From Platycnemis pennipes (Eukaryota; Arthropoda; Insecta; Odonata; Platycnemididae): a DNA stretch of 64,000 nt. The notes beneath the pieces were generated by a model. The model had not been told where the DNA came from. It saw nothing but the letters and a program-made list of their open reading frames with translations, and ran no database searches. The position numbers were made by a program, and so were the translations under genes. Positions 22,470-34,639 of this stretch are shown here, in pieces (within the stretch, counting starts at the first letter, position 1; every line of letters starts with the position of its first letter). The stretch is from positions 52,990,609 through 53,054,608 of the forward strand of contig OW121854.1 of NCBI GenBank assembly GCA_933228895.1. The letters run 5' to 3'.

Positions 22470-22700
22470 TTTATTATTTAATCTATTCCATTTCTCCTCC
22501 AAAGTTTTAAGCATCACAATATGACATTCGTCACCTTTCCATAGTCCATTTCTCAGGTCCATAGAAAGACAAGTTCCAAATCGAGCTCTTCACTAAACTT
22601 CTCTTCACATCTCTTTTCACCTTTTTTCTCAACACTTTGGTATACTCCAGCTTAACCAAAGCAATATTCTTTCATATGTCATTGCTACTATACCCCTTTT
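22470..22700 (-). mobile_element. LINE reverse transcriptase thumb fragment
   Basis: On the minus strand, ALVKLEYTKVLRKKVKRDVK leads into RSLVKSSIWNLSFYGPEKWT (about 22545-22665). This matches the thumb block usually read as LVK-IWSVALYGSETWT in arthropod LINEs. Sequence further on, around 22420-22520, is too decayed to align by eye. It is a dead fragment without palm or endonuclease. Confidence 0.7.
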
Positions 22701-25129
22701 GATCATTATGCCGCTGAAATGCCTCTTCCATCAGTTGCAGCCGATGTTCTCCCGTAGTTAAATTCTCTAATGATGTATTTTTATTCCAAGGGTATCAAAC
22801 TGCATCACAGCAAGGCGACAAACAACGCAGGTATTTCTTTTTCCGGCAGGCTAAAGTTGTTTATCGGCCGATCTTACATATCGCATTACTACTCCTCCGA
22901 TATTTATGAAACAAAACAAAAATATACGGATACATTCCACTAATGTTTATAGAATTTGTTTTCTCTCCGAGATTTTATACACAAAAAACAAAAATATCAA
23001 GTCTTGTCCTCTCATGACGCAGTATTTTCCTTTCCCTTGAGAGTGATTGGTAAAGAGACGAAAAATTATTGAATAAAGTATTATCAGCGAATTATTTACC
23101 TTTTTCGCATGCTCTTTTGCTTTTGAATATAATTAATGTATAAGTAGATATTTCACATAAATTGTTAAAGCAGAATGAATTGCCATGTATTGTTGAGACG
23201 CTCCTTCAGTTAAAATTCATGAAAAATTACCCATCAAATATGTCGGAGTGGTATTTTTCATCGTTTATTGGTCATCACAGTTCTTAAATTGCAATGTAGG
23301 GGTCCAGATATTTAGTTAAGGGAATGGAATTAGCTTGATGACCGAGATATCGGGTTTGAACAGGTAGATGTGGGTACAAGGAAAAGTGAAGGACGTGAGG
23401 AATCGAGGAAAATCATTTGTTGTACCCTGACTGATTCGGCGTAGATTAGGATGGGTCGTTTCTTTTCGCTTGCCACCCCATTGCCCACCCGAAATGGGAG
23501 GCGCGAAAGCTGGGTCATTACCTCTGGACAAACAATTTGAACTAGTTCCAGGATTCGGAAAATTCTCCCTGGGGTGAACGGCTTTTACAATTAAGGCCCT
23601 ATTGAAAACGGGTGTAGAGGGCGGACCTTTCCTCATCCGAGCGCCTTGATCTCAAAGAATTGGATCTGCCCGGGTCACGATGTCAGCGACCCTCTTCGTC
23701 TTACTCGAATTAACCTCAGAAAACCTGGGATGAATAGCATTCGTTTTTGTTGTAGCGAGTAGAAAAGTTCAAATCAAAGGCAGTAAATTATGTCCGTGTC
23801 TTAATCGCCTACCTTGATTGCTTGACTTGCTTCACGCCCACCTGAACCATGTTTTGGGCATTTTTCCAGTGTAGTCTGCAAATTACCTTTAATTAATATC
23901 TTAATGATTTTTTTTCGCAAAAACACCTTTTCCCCAATTCCTCTACATGAACTTGTTTTCCGAACGATCACTCGTCTTCAGCAATAAAACTGTACATTAG
24001 ATAAAATATATTTGTTTAAATGATTAATTGTCTTAAGCAGCAGATGATTTTTTTAGTTTTGTTAACCTCACCGAAGATGGATTTTCCCGAGTGAATTTTA
24101 GCGTTGTAGGAACGGATTTTCGAAATTCTAGTTGGATTAAATATAAGGATTGTAATGCATCTCTAAGTGAGTTCATGTCATGTGAATTGTCGCTAAAAAC
24201 AGATCGCAGCTGATATTCAGAACCCGATGGCTTAATTTAAACTTTTAATTTCTGTTCATGATTGTTTTAAGCGTTATTTTAATTTTTAATGTATTTTTAT
24301 CACCTGAAAGAGCAACATATTTTATAGAATATGCAGGTATGAAAATAACAAATGTATGTAATTAGTGTCAAACTGCCATTTTGTTCGTCATAAGAGATTA
24401 ATAGAGACAGTCTGGCTACTTGATTTCATATATTGTGTTTTCGATTATCAATTAATTTAACCAACTACGAGTATATGCCTTTATTGTGTGACAATTTTTT
24501 TTTCTTTTTATATGATATTTTCTGAAGAGTTTATTAGTGCTCACTTAATAGGTGATTCAGGAAGCCTGCGATATATAATGCATTTCCGGCGGATTATATA
24601 TTGAGGGATCAATTCCTTCCTCAAAATACTCTTAAATAGCTTGAAGCGATTTATTTGTCTACAGGGTATGCATGCCTGTCAATAGTTCATAAGATAATGT
24701 AGAGCTTAAACTTAAGCCTATTGGTCGGTATTGCAATGGTTTTCGCCACTTCGCCAAAGGTTTTATAAGCTTCATCTAAATCACTGAATCTAAGTCCTAT
24801 TCATGGAAAGCTCAGATATCATATATGCATTGGATGTAGGAATGGAAGAATAATCAATATGGATCTCTGGATTAATTTGCGTCCAGTCACTAACAGCTTT
24901 TTACTTCAGAACATTTTGTTAATTTCTTCTTGGTTTGGAGTAATTATTATACCAACCTTCTTTATCGTTTGCGGACCTGATCGTCAAGCGTCAGTAATTG
25001 GATTTCGGAATATATACCTTAGAATATTGATATCAATATCGTTTGACACTTTCTCAGCTTATTTCCACAAGAGATATGTATATATCGTCAATCTTGTGCT
25101 CGTCAATGTGTCTCTCTTCCTTCCTTTTC
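22701..25129. other. AT-rich unassigned sequence
   Basis: No gene is recognised over about 2.4 kb. A GC-richer patch near 23450-23650 opens a 106-codon minus-strand frame (23316-23636) with no domain features. No repeat copy was matched in the window. Confidence 0.4.
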
Positions 25130-25565
25130 CATTTCATGCGGTAGGTGTCGTTTCATTCCCTAGCCAATGAATCGTTACGTATTTCGTCCCACTCATGATA
25201 AATGTTTGATACGAACGGAATAGCGAGATGCTAGAGGGCTCTAGGCTCGCAAAACGCGCTCGAAAGGCACCGGTGGTGCGGGGAATAGTAGTCCCTCGTC
25301 GAGGGGTGATGACTTTCTGTCTCATGGCTCCATTACACCAGTGCGGGACCCCTTTACGCCCACAGTAATGGGGTCGGTGGCCCCAGCCAAGTCCGCTCCG
25401 TCGAATATCGAAGTCCCGAGTCCCACATTTGGCTTCCTTTCGAAATCCAGTCCTTCTACTCCTTGCTTTTCAACCGCAAGGTATGCTTACGCTGGAACGT
25501 TTGCCAAAACCTCGCATGTGAACCCACATGTTACCCTCTGGCGTGTGAGTTTCCAGGATTCATAA
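25130..25565. other. GC-rich block open on both strands, function unknown
   Basis: A sharply bounded GC- and CpG-rich block in AT-rich DNA. A 74-codon plus-strand frame (25341-25565) and a 63-codon minus-strand frame (25134-25325) are open, both of mixed composition. I recognise neither. The block is not purine/pyrimidine-skewed, unlike the islands. A promoter-like CpG island, a conserved exon or a transposon piece are all possible. Confidence 0.35.
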
Positions 25566-26339
25566 AACGGTGCGTAACGTGAGAAAACTGGCTATCTTCC
25601 GTTCGGAATTTCGTTCATGGACCGTATGGAGGTCTCTATCCTAGTTTGTGAACTTCCTAGTCTTCGAGTATTTTATTCTCGGTGGATAATAATAATATTA
25701 GCTTTATAGATTTGCGTAATTTAACTAGTATTCCTCATATGTCAGTAGCATTAATTTTTAAACTATTTCTTTACTTTCATTTAGCTGATATGAATAACTG
25801 AGAACTGAAAAAACTGTAGCTGAACTGAAGCTGTACTCGTCACATAAATTATGATTATTTCATAAGCTGTATCAAGATTATGGATATATTTTATACTTCT
25901 ATCTGTAGATATTTATTTGTTCACTACTTACCATTATCTAATATGTATAATATTTGGATGCAATCTTTTTTGTGGTATTTGAAAATTACTTTCCGCTAAC
26001 TTTTAAATCCTTAGTCAAAAGTATAGAAGCAAATTAATGTTTTCATGCTCAAATGATCTGACGTTATTATTTAAAGGTGAGGACTATAAAATATTATATG
26101 GGGAAATTGACTAACCAATAGCAGAATCACCCTCTCCTTTCCATTATGTAGGATAATTATCTTGATGGAATAGTGCCTTGATTTTGGATTCCTACAGTTT
26201 TTCAGAAGTTTCATTTGAACAAAACTTAAACCCCACATGGGGATATATCAATTATATTCCCGATGATTGCGTTTGGTAACGCTTATTCTTGATTCTGCCA
26301 TTGTATCAGTTCACTTCTAAGATGGGAAGGTACCTATTC
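25566..26339. other. AT-rich unassigned sequence
   Basis: Nothing recognised. Confidence 0.4.
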
Positions 26340-26965
26340 TAGTTTTTGAGCGCCAGACTTTTTTCAGCTGCGATGCAACGTACCACAAAATGGGGACCAA
26401 GCGGAGTTGAAAAAAAAGTAGTCCTCGTGGGTCGGTCGGTTGGATGTTGGGAGGGACGATAGGTTGTGGGAGTGGGTGGGAAGAAAAAAGGTCTTAGACC
26501 AATGAAGCCCGGAGTGGAGCCGTAAAATATCATTGGCCATATAAACGGAGGCACAACTCCGACATACGCCCGGGTGATGGAGACTATAAATAAACGGAGA
26601 GATAGGGAGGGAGCGGAAAGTGAACGAGGGCCATCCCTCTAAGGGCCAGACCCGTGCCATACCCCCTCGCCCTCCTCTCCTCCCCGAGCCCTTCCTATGT
26701 ATATCCCGCTATTTTTCTTCCGCCTTCCACTTTCCTTCCATCCGTTCGCAGTGCCCGCTCTCCTACTCTACTCCTCACGCATACCTTCCCCTCGTGTAGC
26801 TTCCTAACCGTTCGTCAATCATTTATCAGATCCATTCCACCCTCTCTCCAGAAGTTCCTCTTCGGCAAGACCAGTCCTCTTCATTGCGAGCCTGACCATC
26901 GTATCTCATTCTCCCTTCCTTTCCTTTTTTTTTTAAATTTTCTTGCTTCGCCAATATCCCTCCCA
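26340..26965. other. Paired skewed island: purine-rich then pyrimidine-rich
   Basis: About 26400-26650 is G/A-rich on the plus strand, then 26655-26965 is C/T-rich. The switch sits near 26650. Open frames of 71-111 codons on both strands are explained by the missing stop codons. Confidence 0.6.
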
Positions 26966-27204
26966 ATCGACGAAGGAAGGACAGAATGATAAATTCACCA
27001 TTTATCCGCATGGGAAATGTCTTTTTTTTTAACTTCGATGCTTTTAATATATGCGTATCCCTCCTTGCAGTGCATAAAAGATTGCGTGATATGATACAAT
27101 GGAAAAAAATTCTAAAAATTCTAAATAAATTGCTGCAACAATCAACAGCACCAGGCAGAAACCGACAACTTCCTTGGAATTATATAGTCAAAGTTGAACA
27201 ACAG

Positions 27205-27390
27205 TGAGAAGGGTGGGGAGGAAAGAGAGGAGGATAGGGAGGGGAAGGAAAAGGGTGGAGTGGTGAAGGAGATGGTTGGAAAGTGAAACTGATATTGGAA
27301 GGGGGGGGGGGTGGCTCTTGCTGAAGATAGGAGGTGTTCGAATTGGGAGGAGAGGAAGACATTTGAGCTTTGGATGCAGGTGACGTATAG
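27205..27390 (-). other. Skewed island (C/T on - strand) with G11 run
   Basis: Purine-rich on the plus strand, including a run of eleven G at 27301-27311. It directly follows the C-terminus of the Penelope-like fossil in that element's reading direction, so it may be its 3' untranslated part. The minus-strand frame 27142-27546 passes from the element into this island. Confidence 0.6.
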
Positions 27391-27870
27391 GAGAGTAGAA
27401 TGCGTCTCAAAAACGTTGTCGTTCACTAATTTCTGCTCCATGGTGCAGCTTTTTCTTATCTCCAACTGCTCCCAGGCATCAATTTTCCTTCCCTTGGCTT
27501 CTTGGTGGAGGATCTCGGGGTCAAAGTCAATCATGTGGTCCTCCACCCTTAAGGGTTTCTCAAAATGGGACTTGGTGGTGTTGCCCGCTATAAACCATCT
27601 CCTGTGCTCTTATGCCCTCATTCTGAAAGATCTACCAGTTTGACCTAAGCATGTAGCGCTACATTCAATATATTTTTTCCTCTAAACACCACATTAATCC
27701 AGTAAATCAATGGCATATTTCATGTTAATAATGAGCGATATAAAGTCTTCATTATTATAGAAGGTCACTGTATGTTTTTCTCTTGGGGGTTGACCTTGTC
27801 TAGTTTATCGGATCCTCTCCCCAAATATGTAAGTCTGCACGACTTCATGTTGCATTTTTGTGTATCTCTG
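27391..27870 (-). mobile_element. Penelope-like retroelement fossil with GIY-YIG endonuclease
   Basis: The minus strand reads GRGSDKLDKVNPQEK (about 27786-27830), a block typical just before the endonuclease of Penelope-like elements. A short interruption follows. Then comes YIECSATCLGQTGRSFRMR (about 27616-27680), the GIY-YIG-type core with its GQTGRSF signature, and an EH pair after an in-frame stop at 27610-27612. The tail EDHMIDFDPEILHQE (about 27497-27543) and KIDAWEQLEIRK finish the domain, with NVFETHSTLL at the C-terminus. The reverse transcriptase lies upstream in such elements and is absent, so the copy is 5'-truncated and dead. Confidence 0.85.
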
Positions 27871-28316
27871 CCTCTATTATGTATTAATCTCTGAGGTTTT
27901 ACCATGCGTTTTTCTTTTAAAATCTTGCAAATTCCACAGTTTTACTTTCCGGCCATCTCCTTTTCTTCTATCCCCTCCCTCTTCCCTTCTCCTTTTCTCT
28001 CCAATTCTCCTCCCGTTTTAAGGCATTGACTTCATAAGTTCCAGACAGTAAATAATAGCAAATAAATCGAAGAAAATTACACGTTTATAACTTCAGCATG
28101 TAAAAATTCCACCCGATTTCGAAAGAATTATCGGATTTTATGTCCATTGTTTTCCTTTGATTTTAAGCTAACTAAAGAAGAATTACTGCAAAAAATTAGG
28201 GTAATATGCGTACACCAAGGAAAGAATAAAGACAATGGATAAGTAATACACAAAAGGACCAAAACAAATAATGAGGTGAGGATGAAATTGAGCCACACCA
28301 CAACAGACAAAGTTTG
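27871..28316. other. AT-rich unassigned sequence upstream of Penelope-like fossil
   Basis: A pyrimidine-rich patch at 27950-28020 is followed by AT-rich sequence. No reverse transcriptase motif is readable on the minus strand here. Confidence 0.4.
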
Positions 28317-28390
28317 ACTTAGCCGGGAATTGAGCCACGGACCTCCAACTATCTGGTTCAGCGTGCTCAACCATTACACCATCGAGCCAA
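28317..28390 (-). repeat. tRNA-derived SINE head
   Basis: The minus strand has a clean tRNA-like layout. It starts GGCTCGATGGTGTAATGGTT, carries an A box over TGGTGTAATGGTTGAGC (about 28365-28381), and a B box in GGCTCAATTCCC (28325-28336). The spacing fits a standard tRNA. Sequence continues downstream as a SINE body, so I call it a SINE head rather than a tRNA gene. Confidence 0.65.
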
Positions 28391-28487
28391 ATTTTCAGTT
28401 TTCTGTGATAGATTGCTCGTCCTGTTTATCTCAAATACAAAAATATTTTAAAATGCGGATTTCACATCACGTAATGATTACCCATGG

Positions 28488-28572
28488 GGTCGAGTGCATT
28501 GGACCGGTAGAGTGCTGGATTGCTGCTTGATGCTTGCATCCATGAACCTGGGTTTGTATCCTGGCGCTGCCT
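28488..28572 (+). repeat. tRNA-derived SINE head
   Basis: Plus-strand tRNA-like unit with an A-box-like GGACCGGTAGAGTGCTGG (about 28501-28518) and B-box-like GGTTTGTATCC (28551-28561). The spacing is longer than in most tRNAs and would fit a tRNA with a long variable arm, or an insertion. A body of unknown origin follows to about 28680. Confidence 0.6.
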
Positions 28573-28680
28573 GATATTTTAAGTAACCAACCGGTCCCTA
28601 AAAGAATGTTGTGTAAAGAGTGATTCAAGATAAGGTCTCCGTCCACCGGATAATTTGTAAAACTCTCAGTTTCTTGACGA

Positions 28681-29718
28681 TTTTCTTTAATGTCAGTTTC
28701 TATACGACGCTGGTTTCTCTCTATCCTAGTTCCGATCCCTGATTAATTCCTGCCCAATACAGTCACCTCTTTGCCTAAAATGGTGCAAAAGATTCTAGAT
28801 GCCGGTTGCTACCCTTGAAGAACTGCATGATCGCCAAACGTAAGGTTTTTGTAAATACATGTTCTCCCGTTATTAACACGCTTATGGAGAGGTGTGGAGT
28901 GAGGCTACTTGATAGATTTAAAACATTCATGCTCCACTAAAATGATATATCTATTTGATAATGCATTGGGTTTCGTAGTGAAAACCAATTGAAGTGTGAA
29001 GAGCACGAGAACAAACGGCATCAGGAAGTTAGTTGAACTATTCATAAAAAAAGACTTCACCGAGATGAAAAAATGTAATATTTTGATGTTGTTCACGTGA
29101 GATAAACTAATTTTTCTGGGTGGTTATATTTGTGATTAACGGCCATGGTCATTTGTATACATTATAAATTTATTTCTTGAACAATGTAAACTTTCCATAC
29201 AAATTTGTTGTCCGATGATTCATCTGTGATAGTTTCCGGTGTCGAAATGACTCACTCGCGCCATTAAGCGACGTCACTAGAGCGTAAATCATACAGAATG
29301 GGTGTTTTTATTCTTGGGAAGAAAACAGACTCACCATCGCACAAAACTTGTGAGATTGGGAGGATTTGGTATTGCTTCCTGTTTTGGCAGAATGGAAAGT
29401 ATATATTTTTCAATGTTCCCAAGTTTCGCTCCAAAAACTGCTTTTGTTTTCATTTATTAGTTTATTGTTGATGGTATCTCTTAGTGAGTACGCTGTTTGC
29501 ATCTTCCTCTAATTTTTAATTCCCCAGTTTCCGTTCACTCCAATATATTTCAGTATTGCAGGCTGAATTTGCATCCCTTAAACCAATTAAATTGCAAATT
29601 TGTTGGGTATACAAATATTTCAAAATTACTTTTGGTAATTGCAGAATAAGATTTGAGTTTCTCCGACATTTAAGGTTGTATCACGTTGCATAATTTTAAA
29701 TCGTAAAACAAACAATAC
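28681..29718. other. AT-rich unassigned sequence
   Basis: Nothing recognised. Confidence 0.4.
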
Positions 29719-29795
29719 TCATGTCCGGGTGGGATTCGGACCCGGTTTCAGTCTAAATGCGCCGCAACTGTTTTACTGTATTGTCACCGGCTATT
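29719..29795 (-). repeat. tRNA-derived SINE head
   Basis: The minus strand contains CCGGGTCCGAATCCCACCCGG, in which CCGGGT and ACCCGG pair as a T-arm around a good B box (29731-29743). Upstream in that direction GACAATACAGTAAAACAG fits an A-box region loosely. The T-arm is intact but the rest is not, so this is a pseudo-tRNA or SINE head. Confidence 0.6.
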
Positions 29796-30010
29796 TTGCG
29801 GCCTGAGGCAATGTTGAATTTAGCATCGTTAAAAAAAATAGTTTATGCTTCAGGAATATCGTCAAAATACTTCTTTTCTTCATCTGATCAACGTCTTTTT
29901 AATGAATAATTGTTATAACTTCCTTCTGCCGTTTCCTTTCGTGTCCGAGAATTCTTAGTTGATTGATATTTGTACCTGATAGAGTTTTTGCTTGTGCCTC
30001 TAAATAATAT

Positions 30011-30040
30011 TCTGTGAGCCACCGCAAGGGGTGTTACAAG
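30011..30040. repeat. Dispersed CCACC-type repeat, short copy
   Basis: CTGTGAGCCACCGCAAGGGG resembles the GCGAGCCACC core of the repeat at 4757-4822. Only about 25-30 bp align. Confidence 0.4.
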
Positions 30041-30459
30041 GAGGTTGGTTTTCTTTGAATTATCCCTGCTACTCTTTTCATTTCATTCATCTATTCCTTC
30101 TCTATGTTAAGTTGATACATTTCATACCCCCCTATTTACTCCCAATAGTATATTTTTTCTATATTCTTGTCCTCGCGTACTGCTTAGCCAAAAAATACAC
30201 GTACTTTCTAATTCTTCCTAATTTCCGCGTTCCCTGAATATTCTGGTATCAATTACTGTTAAACAAATATTCGAGATTTTTAATAATAATCCGATTCTTT
30301 ACGGTACGTGGTTTATTACATCAGAGACTACAATGACAAACTAATATCCTTGTCAGCTGTGTTAAAAACCTGAGTCCCTCCTTACACAGCCAGGTCATTT
30401 AAAATATTGCGATCTTTTTTTCTCAATTGTTTGCTAATATATTTATGTGAAACTACAGC

Positions 30460-30525
30460 TACATATGACGCTTCACTCCACCGCAGTGGTGCGTGGCAGG
30501 CGTTGAATCATCACCACGCGCGCAT
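30460..30525. repeat. Dispersed CCACC...GCGTGGCAGG repeat, copy 2
   Basis: CTACAGCTACATATGACGC, then CTCCACCGCAGTGGTGCG and TGGCAGGCGTTGAATC, align in order with 4757-4822, including the final CACC. Confidence 0.6.
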
Positions 30526-31329
30526 TTAAATATAGAGAGAATTACATTTACGCATACTACCATGCAGTTCATTCTATTCAGTCATCCATCTTAATAAATC
30601 TCAGAATCCATTTGCAGAGGCTGGGTGATTTTATCTCTCTAGTAAGCATTTCCATGCATGGGAAACTAATGAGTTATTTCTCCGCATAATTAGAGTATGG
30701 AGCTCATCACGTGCATTTTTCTTTGTTTTTGTACGAGGCTGTCAGGAGAAATCATGACATGCCTTCTGACGTATTACGTTTCCCCCTCTTAAAATTATAT
30801 ATTTTCGAAAACGAAACAGTGGTGGAAAGGGGTGGTGGCTTAAATACTGGTCTCCCGCCGCAATGGCCCAGGTTAATATCTCAGTAATGGCTGATTCGAT
30901 ATATACCAATCATTACGGGAGTTCATCGTCGAGAGCACTTAAAGTTCAATATTCCTTTCTCGGATGAGACAAGTCATAGACCTTTTCTAAGTTCGTTGCC
31001 AGTCAACTAATGTCGATGCTTATATTCTTTCCACTCTATGTCCATTTCCTTAACAATTTCCTGCCACTATTAGATCGCCCATTTATCCTTTAGAGAGAGA
31101 ATATCCTTAAATGTTGGTCATATCCCTTTACTTGTTTCGAAGGCCGCTCAACGCCCAGTTTTTGTACGGCTTCGCCATCAATACCGTCGGCTTGAGACGA
31201 TAAGTTTGTTTTCTCACTTGAGTGTGTGGTAATGCAATATCGTGACTTAAGTAATAGGCTGGAGTTTCATTGGCCTCATTCGGTGTAGCGCCTGCCTTGA
31301 GGGACACTAAGTTCAGGAACGGCACATAA

Positions 31330-31850
31330 GGGCGTCGTGACCCCTTCTCGCCTCCTGCACAGCCACCTGATGCATCATCGCTCTTGGTACTCGCCTTACC
31401 TTCCTCTCCTTACGCCCTCCCTCGACACCAATTCTCCTTGTCTGCCCCATCGCCGCCCCGAGCCCCAAGAGAATCACGCTCACTGCACCCAGGGTCTCTT
31501 CCCCTCCCGCATTCCGCATGGTTCTTCACCCTTACCTCTTCCATTTCCATTTTTCCCGCACCCAAAAATATCTCTTCTGAATCAGTACTCTTCCATTTTA
31601 CGCCATTTGCACCTCTTCAAGGCACCGAGCCGTTGTTTGAGATTTTTCTGTCGCCTAGTTCATGTCTCAATCCCACGTCATGCATTAACTTTTACGCCGG
31701 TCATAATTCTCATTTCGTTCCCGCGCGACGTTGTTAATGACTTGCTGTATTTTTACGCCATTTCGTACTTTATGGCCGAAGTCACCTCTCATCTCCTACA
31801 CTTTCCACCCCCAGCTACCTCTTTACCCCTTGCGGCTGAGAATTTTTAAA
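31330..31850 (+). other. Pyrimidine-rich island (C/T on + strand)
   Basis: Roughly 520 bp of C/T-rich plus strand. Frames of 170 and 117 codons overlap in different phases (31337-31849 and 31384-31737), both Ser/Pro/His/Leu-rich. I take them as compositional. Confidence 0.75.
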
Positions 31851-34639
31851 TCGTTCAGTATAATGCATTTAACCTTCGTCCTTTCCTTCATAGTATTTGA
31901 GCGAATTATTGAGCTTTAAATCCAGCTCACGTACTATTTGGCCAACTTAAACCATGAAACCTGGATTGGAAAACCGTTTTGCCGTCGTGTTTGAATTGAA
32001 ATAGCTACCTTGCTCGCCATTAATTTGATTTGGGATTAACGCTTCGTTGAACTACACTCATGAGGTTAGTGTTTGGAATTCATCCACTTCTTTTTTTCGG
32101 TAAATTAAGGATTGTCACCTTGAGAGAAAGAGAAAGCTTAATCTACGTGCAAAAGAGTGCAATTTCTATGTTTATGTACGATTCGAAAATATTCCAAATT
32201 AATTTTAATGCGTTTTACCAATTGATTTATTTATAATTAAAAGTTCTTAGGGAATAAATCTTTTGTTTGTGCTTCGTCATTCATGCATTAGTAGGGAGGT
32301 TCAAACCAAATTATAAAGATGACATAGGTATTGCGTTTCCTTGAAAGTGAATCATATCAAAATACAGCAATATCAATGCTGATTATTAATGGGTATTTTC
32401 AAGTCTTTTTCCGCACTAATAGGCGCTTCAGACGGGAAGGAAAGGTATAAAGATAGGAATGGAAGGGATGGGAAGTTGACCATCAATACTGAATCTAAAG
32501 TTCATGATAATTCTATTGACGTTGTCAATAAAGTAACTTTTTTCTTGCGTAGAGCGTCATAAATCCTATATTTCTTGGAAATCCCCTACTCAGCGAGTGA
32601 TACTTTGGTAAATATTTCTTTTAGGGTACGTGCTCCATTTATGTATCAATTATCTATCCTGTGTCAAGGAACTTTGCATAAGGCAAGGCGAAATGTTTTT
32701 TTTTCTGCTGATGGTAACGCTCTCTGCTATGAGAATTTATGATTAAAAGCTATATAGCATTTTAAAATATCAGCATCAATGGCGGAGCTATGCATTGATA
32801 TAACCGCTACCTTTTATATAATGTAATTTTTATCATGTTACATGTTTCTTTCTCTATGTCTAAGCGTAAATGGCACATTTAACCGTATGACGCTTCGTCA
32901 AGCACAAATATCCTAAGTGCCATAAATGGCCTTATAAAAATGAATTTCTCTGCAGCATCAAATGTTTGCACTCCATTGAACTCATTACTGGAAGAGGCAC
33001 AGTAGTATGAACGTATCTTGATGATCACTGAGTCGTCAGATATATTCAATGTTATGCTCAAAAGAAAATTGGGTGATTCATTTGAACACACCTGATTGTC
33101 TTTTTTAGTGTTGTTTAAAGTTGATTTTTTAACGCCAGTTAGTTTACTCCACCAAATTACTCTAAGAAAAACATCTAAGGCAAAAATGGTTAAGATAACA
33201 TTTTCATAGATATTTGTGTGTCTATTAGATCTCTAATTATAGTATACTATACAGTATGCTAGGTACATAAAGTAAAATTAACGAAGACGAACATGATAGC
33301 ATCAAGTTAAATTCATTATTTCTCATAGCTGAGAATGAAGCATATTTTCCTTTACAAAGGTGATACTATTGTTGATTACTTTTGGGTGAATTCAATATAG
33401 CCTGTCGTAGGTCTTCATGCGTTTTCAGACTTGGGGCTTTCCGCATTCAAAACGTATAGGTGTTATGGTCAGTAGATTAGATTAGATTAGATTAGATTAA
33501 AAGTTGGACGTAGGCGTGGTGGGGAACAAATCGGAGTGGGAGAGTGCTCCATGGCCAATTCGCAGCAAATTTAACTCGACGTCCTCTCGCCAAATTTTCC
33601 TCACTGAAGACCTCCATGGAAGCACTCATTTTATTTTTCTTTACTTTTTTTGGCATATTTTCACCCAAAAGAGATTCCACATTCGCTGAACTATAGACTT
33701 TAAAATAAATTTAGTTCCTGAGGAAAATTGAATTCCTGAGGCAATATCTTAGTAAACTTCACGTTAGCCAACCTCTTGGTTATTCGCATATAACACACAC
33801 TGTTGGGCTTTTGGTAAAACCCTTTCATTGTCCTCTTTGCTGCCCTACTTCTTTATACATGCTCTCATCCATTGACTTGCTTCCTTCTTTCTTTCTCACA
33901 GAGCACCGCTCCCTCTCTTATTTTCACATGCTGTTGACTTTTACTTCTAATGCAATCACCACCGTATTATTTTGTGAAGTGTTTACGAACGACCTCAGCT
34001 TACCTCTTGATGATTCCTTCAAATATGGTTCATCATGATCACCTATTCATTTTTCCTTAATTATATTTCATCCAATGGGGTCCGTTTACCATATTTTTTA
34101 TTGACGAATATGATAGAGTTTGTAAAATAAAAAAGACACGTATTTTTCCGTTTTTTCATCAGTCAATTATTTCGAGTTATAGGCGTCGAAAAACTAATGT
34201 TTTAACCCTTTCGGAAAAGTGGGTGTGGTGCAACCTCTGACGTATAACGACTTCGTCCATTCACCAATTAAAGGACATTTTAATAACTTTTGCTGTAATT
34301 CTTTATTATACATACCCCCGTAAAGTCCTGATTTTTGCACAAATTCGGGATACAAAATAAAAAGTGGTCACAGGAAGCGCACATTTCGTATTCCCGATCC
34401 TCTTATTTCATAATTACAGCATAACATGAATACAAGCAATGTTCAGGCGTATTACGGAGCTGGTGCGAAGTGTTTTCCATACAGCTTATCGCTATACTGA
34501 CTACTGTCGGAAATGAAGTCATCTATCGTTCTTAAGAATGCCTATACATTGATAAAATGGGCGTTGGGTTCGTGGGATTGAACTTTTTTCTTGTTGTGAG
34601 AAAGGCTATGCAGGTTGGGTGGCCATGGGACACAAATTC
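31851..34639. other. AT-rich unassigned sequence with one microsatellite
   Basis: About 2.8 kb without recognised genes or dispersed repeats, apart from the pentamer array at 33474-33500. Confidence 0.4.
33474..33500. repeat. (AGATT)5 microsatellite
   Basis: Five perfect AGATT units followed by AA. It is not the TTAGG telomere unit of insects. Confidence 0.9.

Larger units (their letters stand above)
29796..31329. other. AT-rich unassigned sequence with two short dispersed repeats
   Basis: Contains the repeats at 30011-30040 and 30460-30525. A 65-codon minus-strand frame at 31128-31325 has mixed composition, but I cannot place it in a family. Confidence 0.4.

Noticed and set aside
31337..31849. 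170-codon frame as a gene
   Set aside because: It is in a pyrimidine-rich island with another overlapping frame; the composition is low-complexity.
33474..33500. Telomere-like repeat
   Set aside because: The unit is AGATT, not TTAGG, and there are only five copies.
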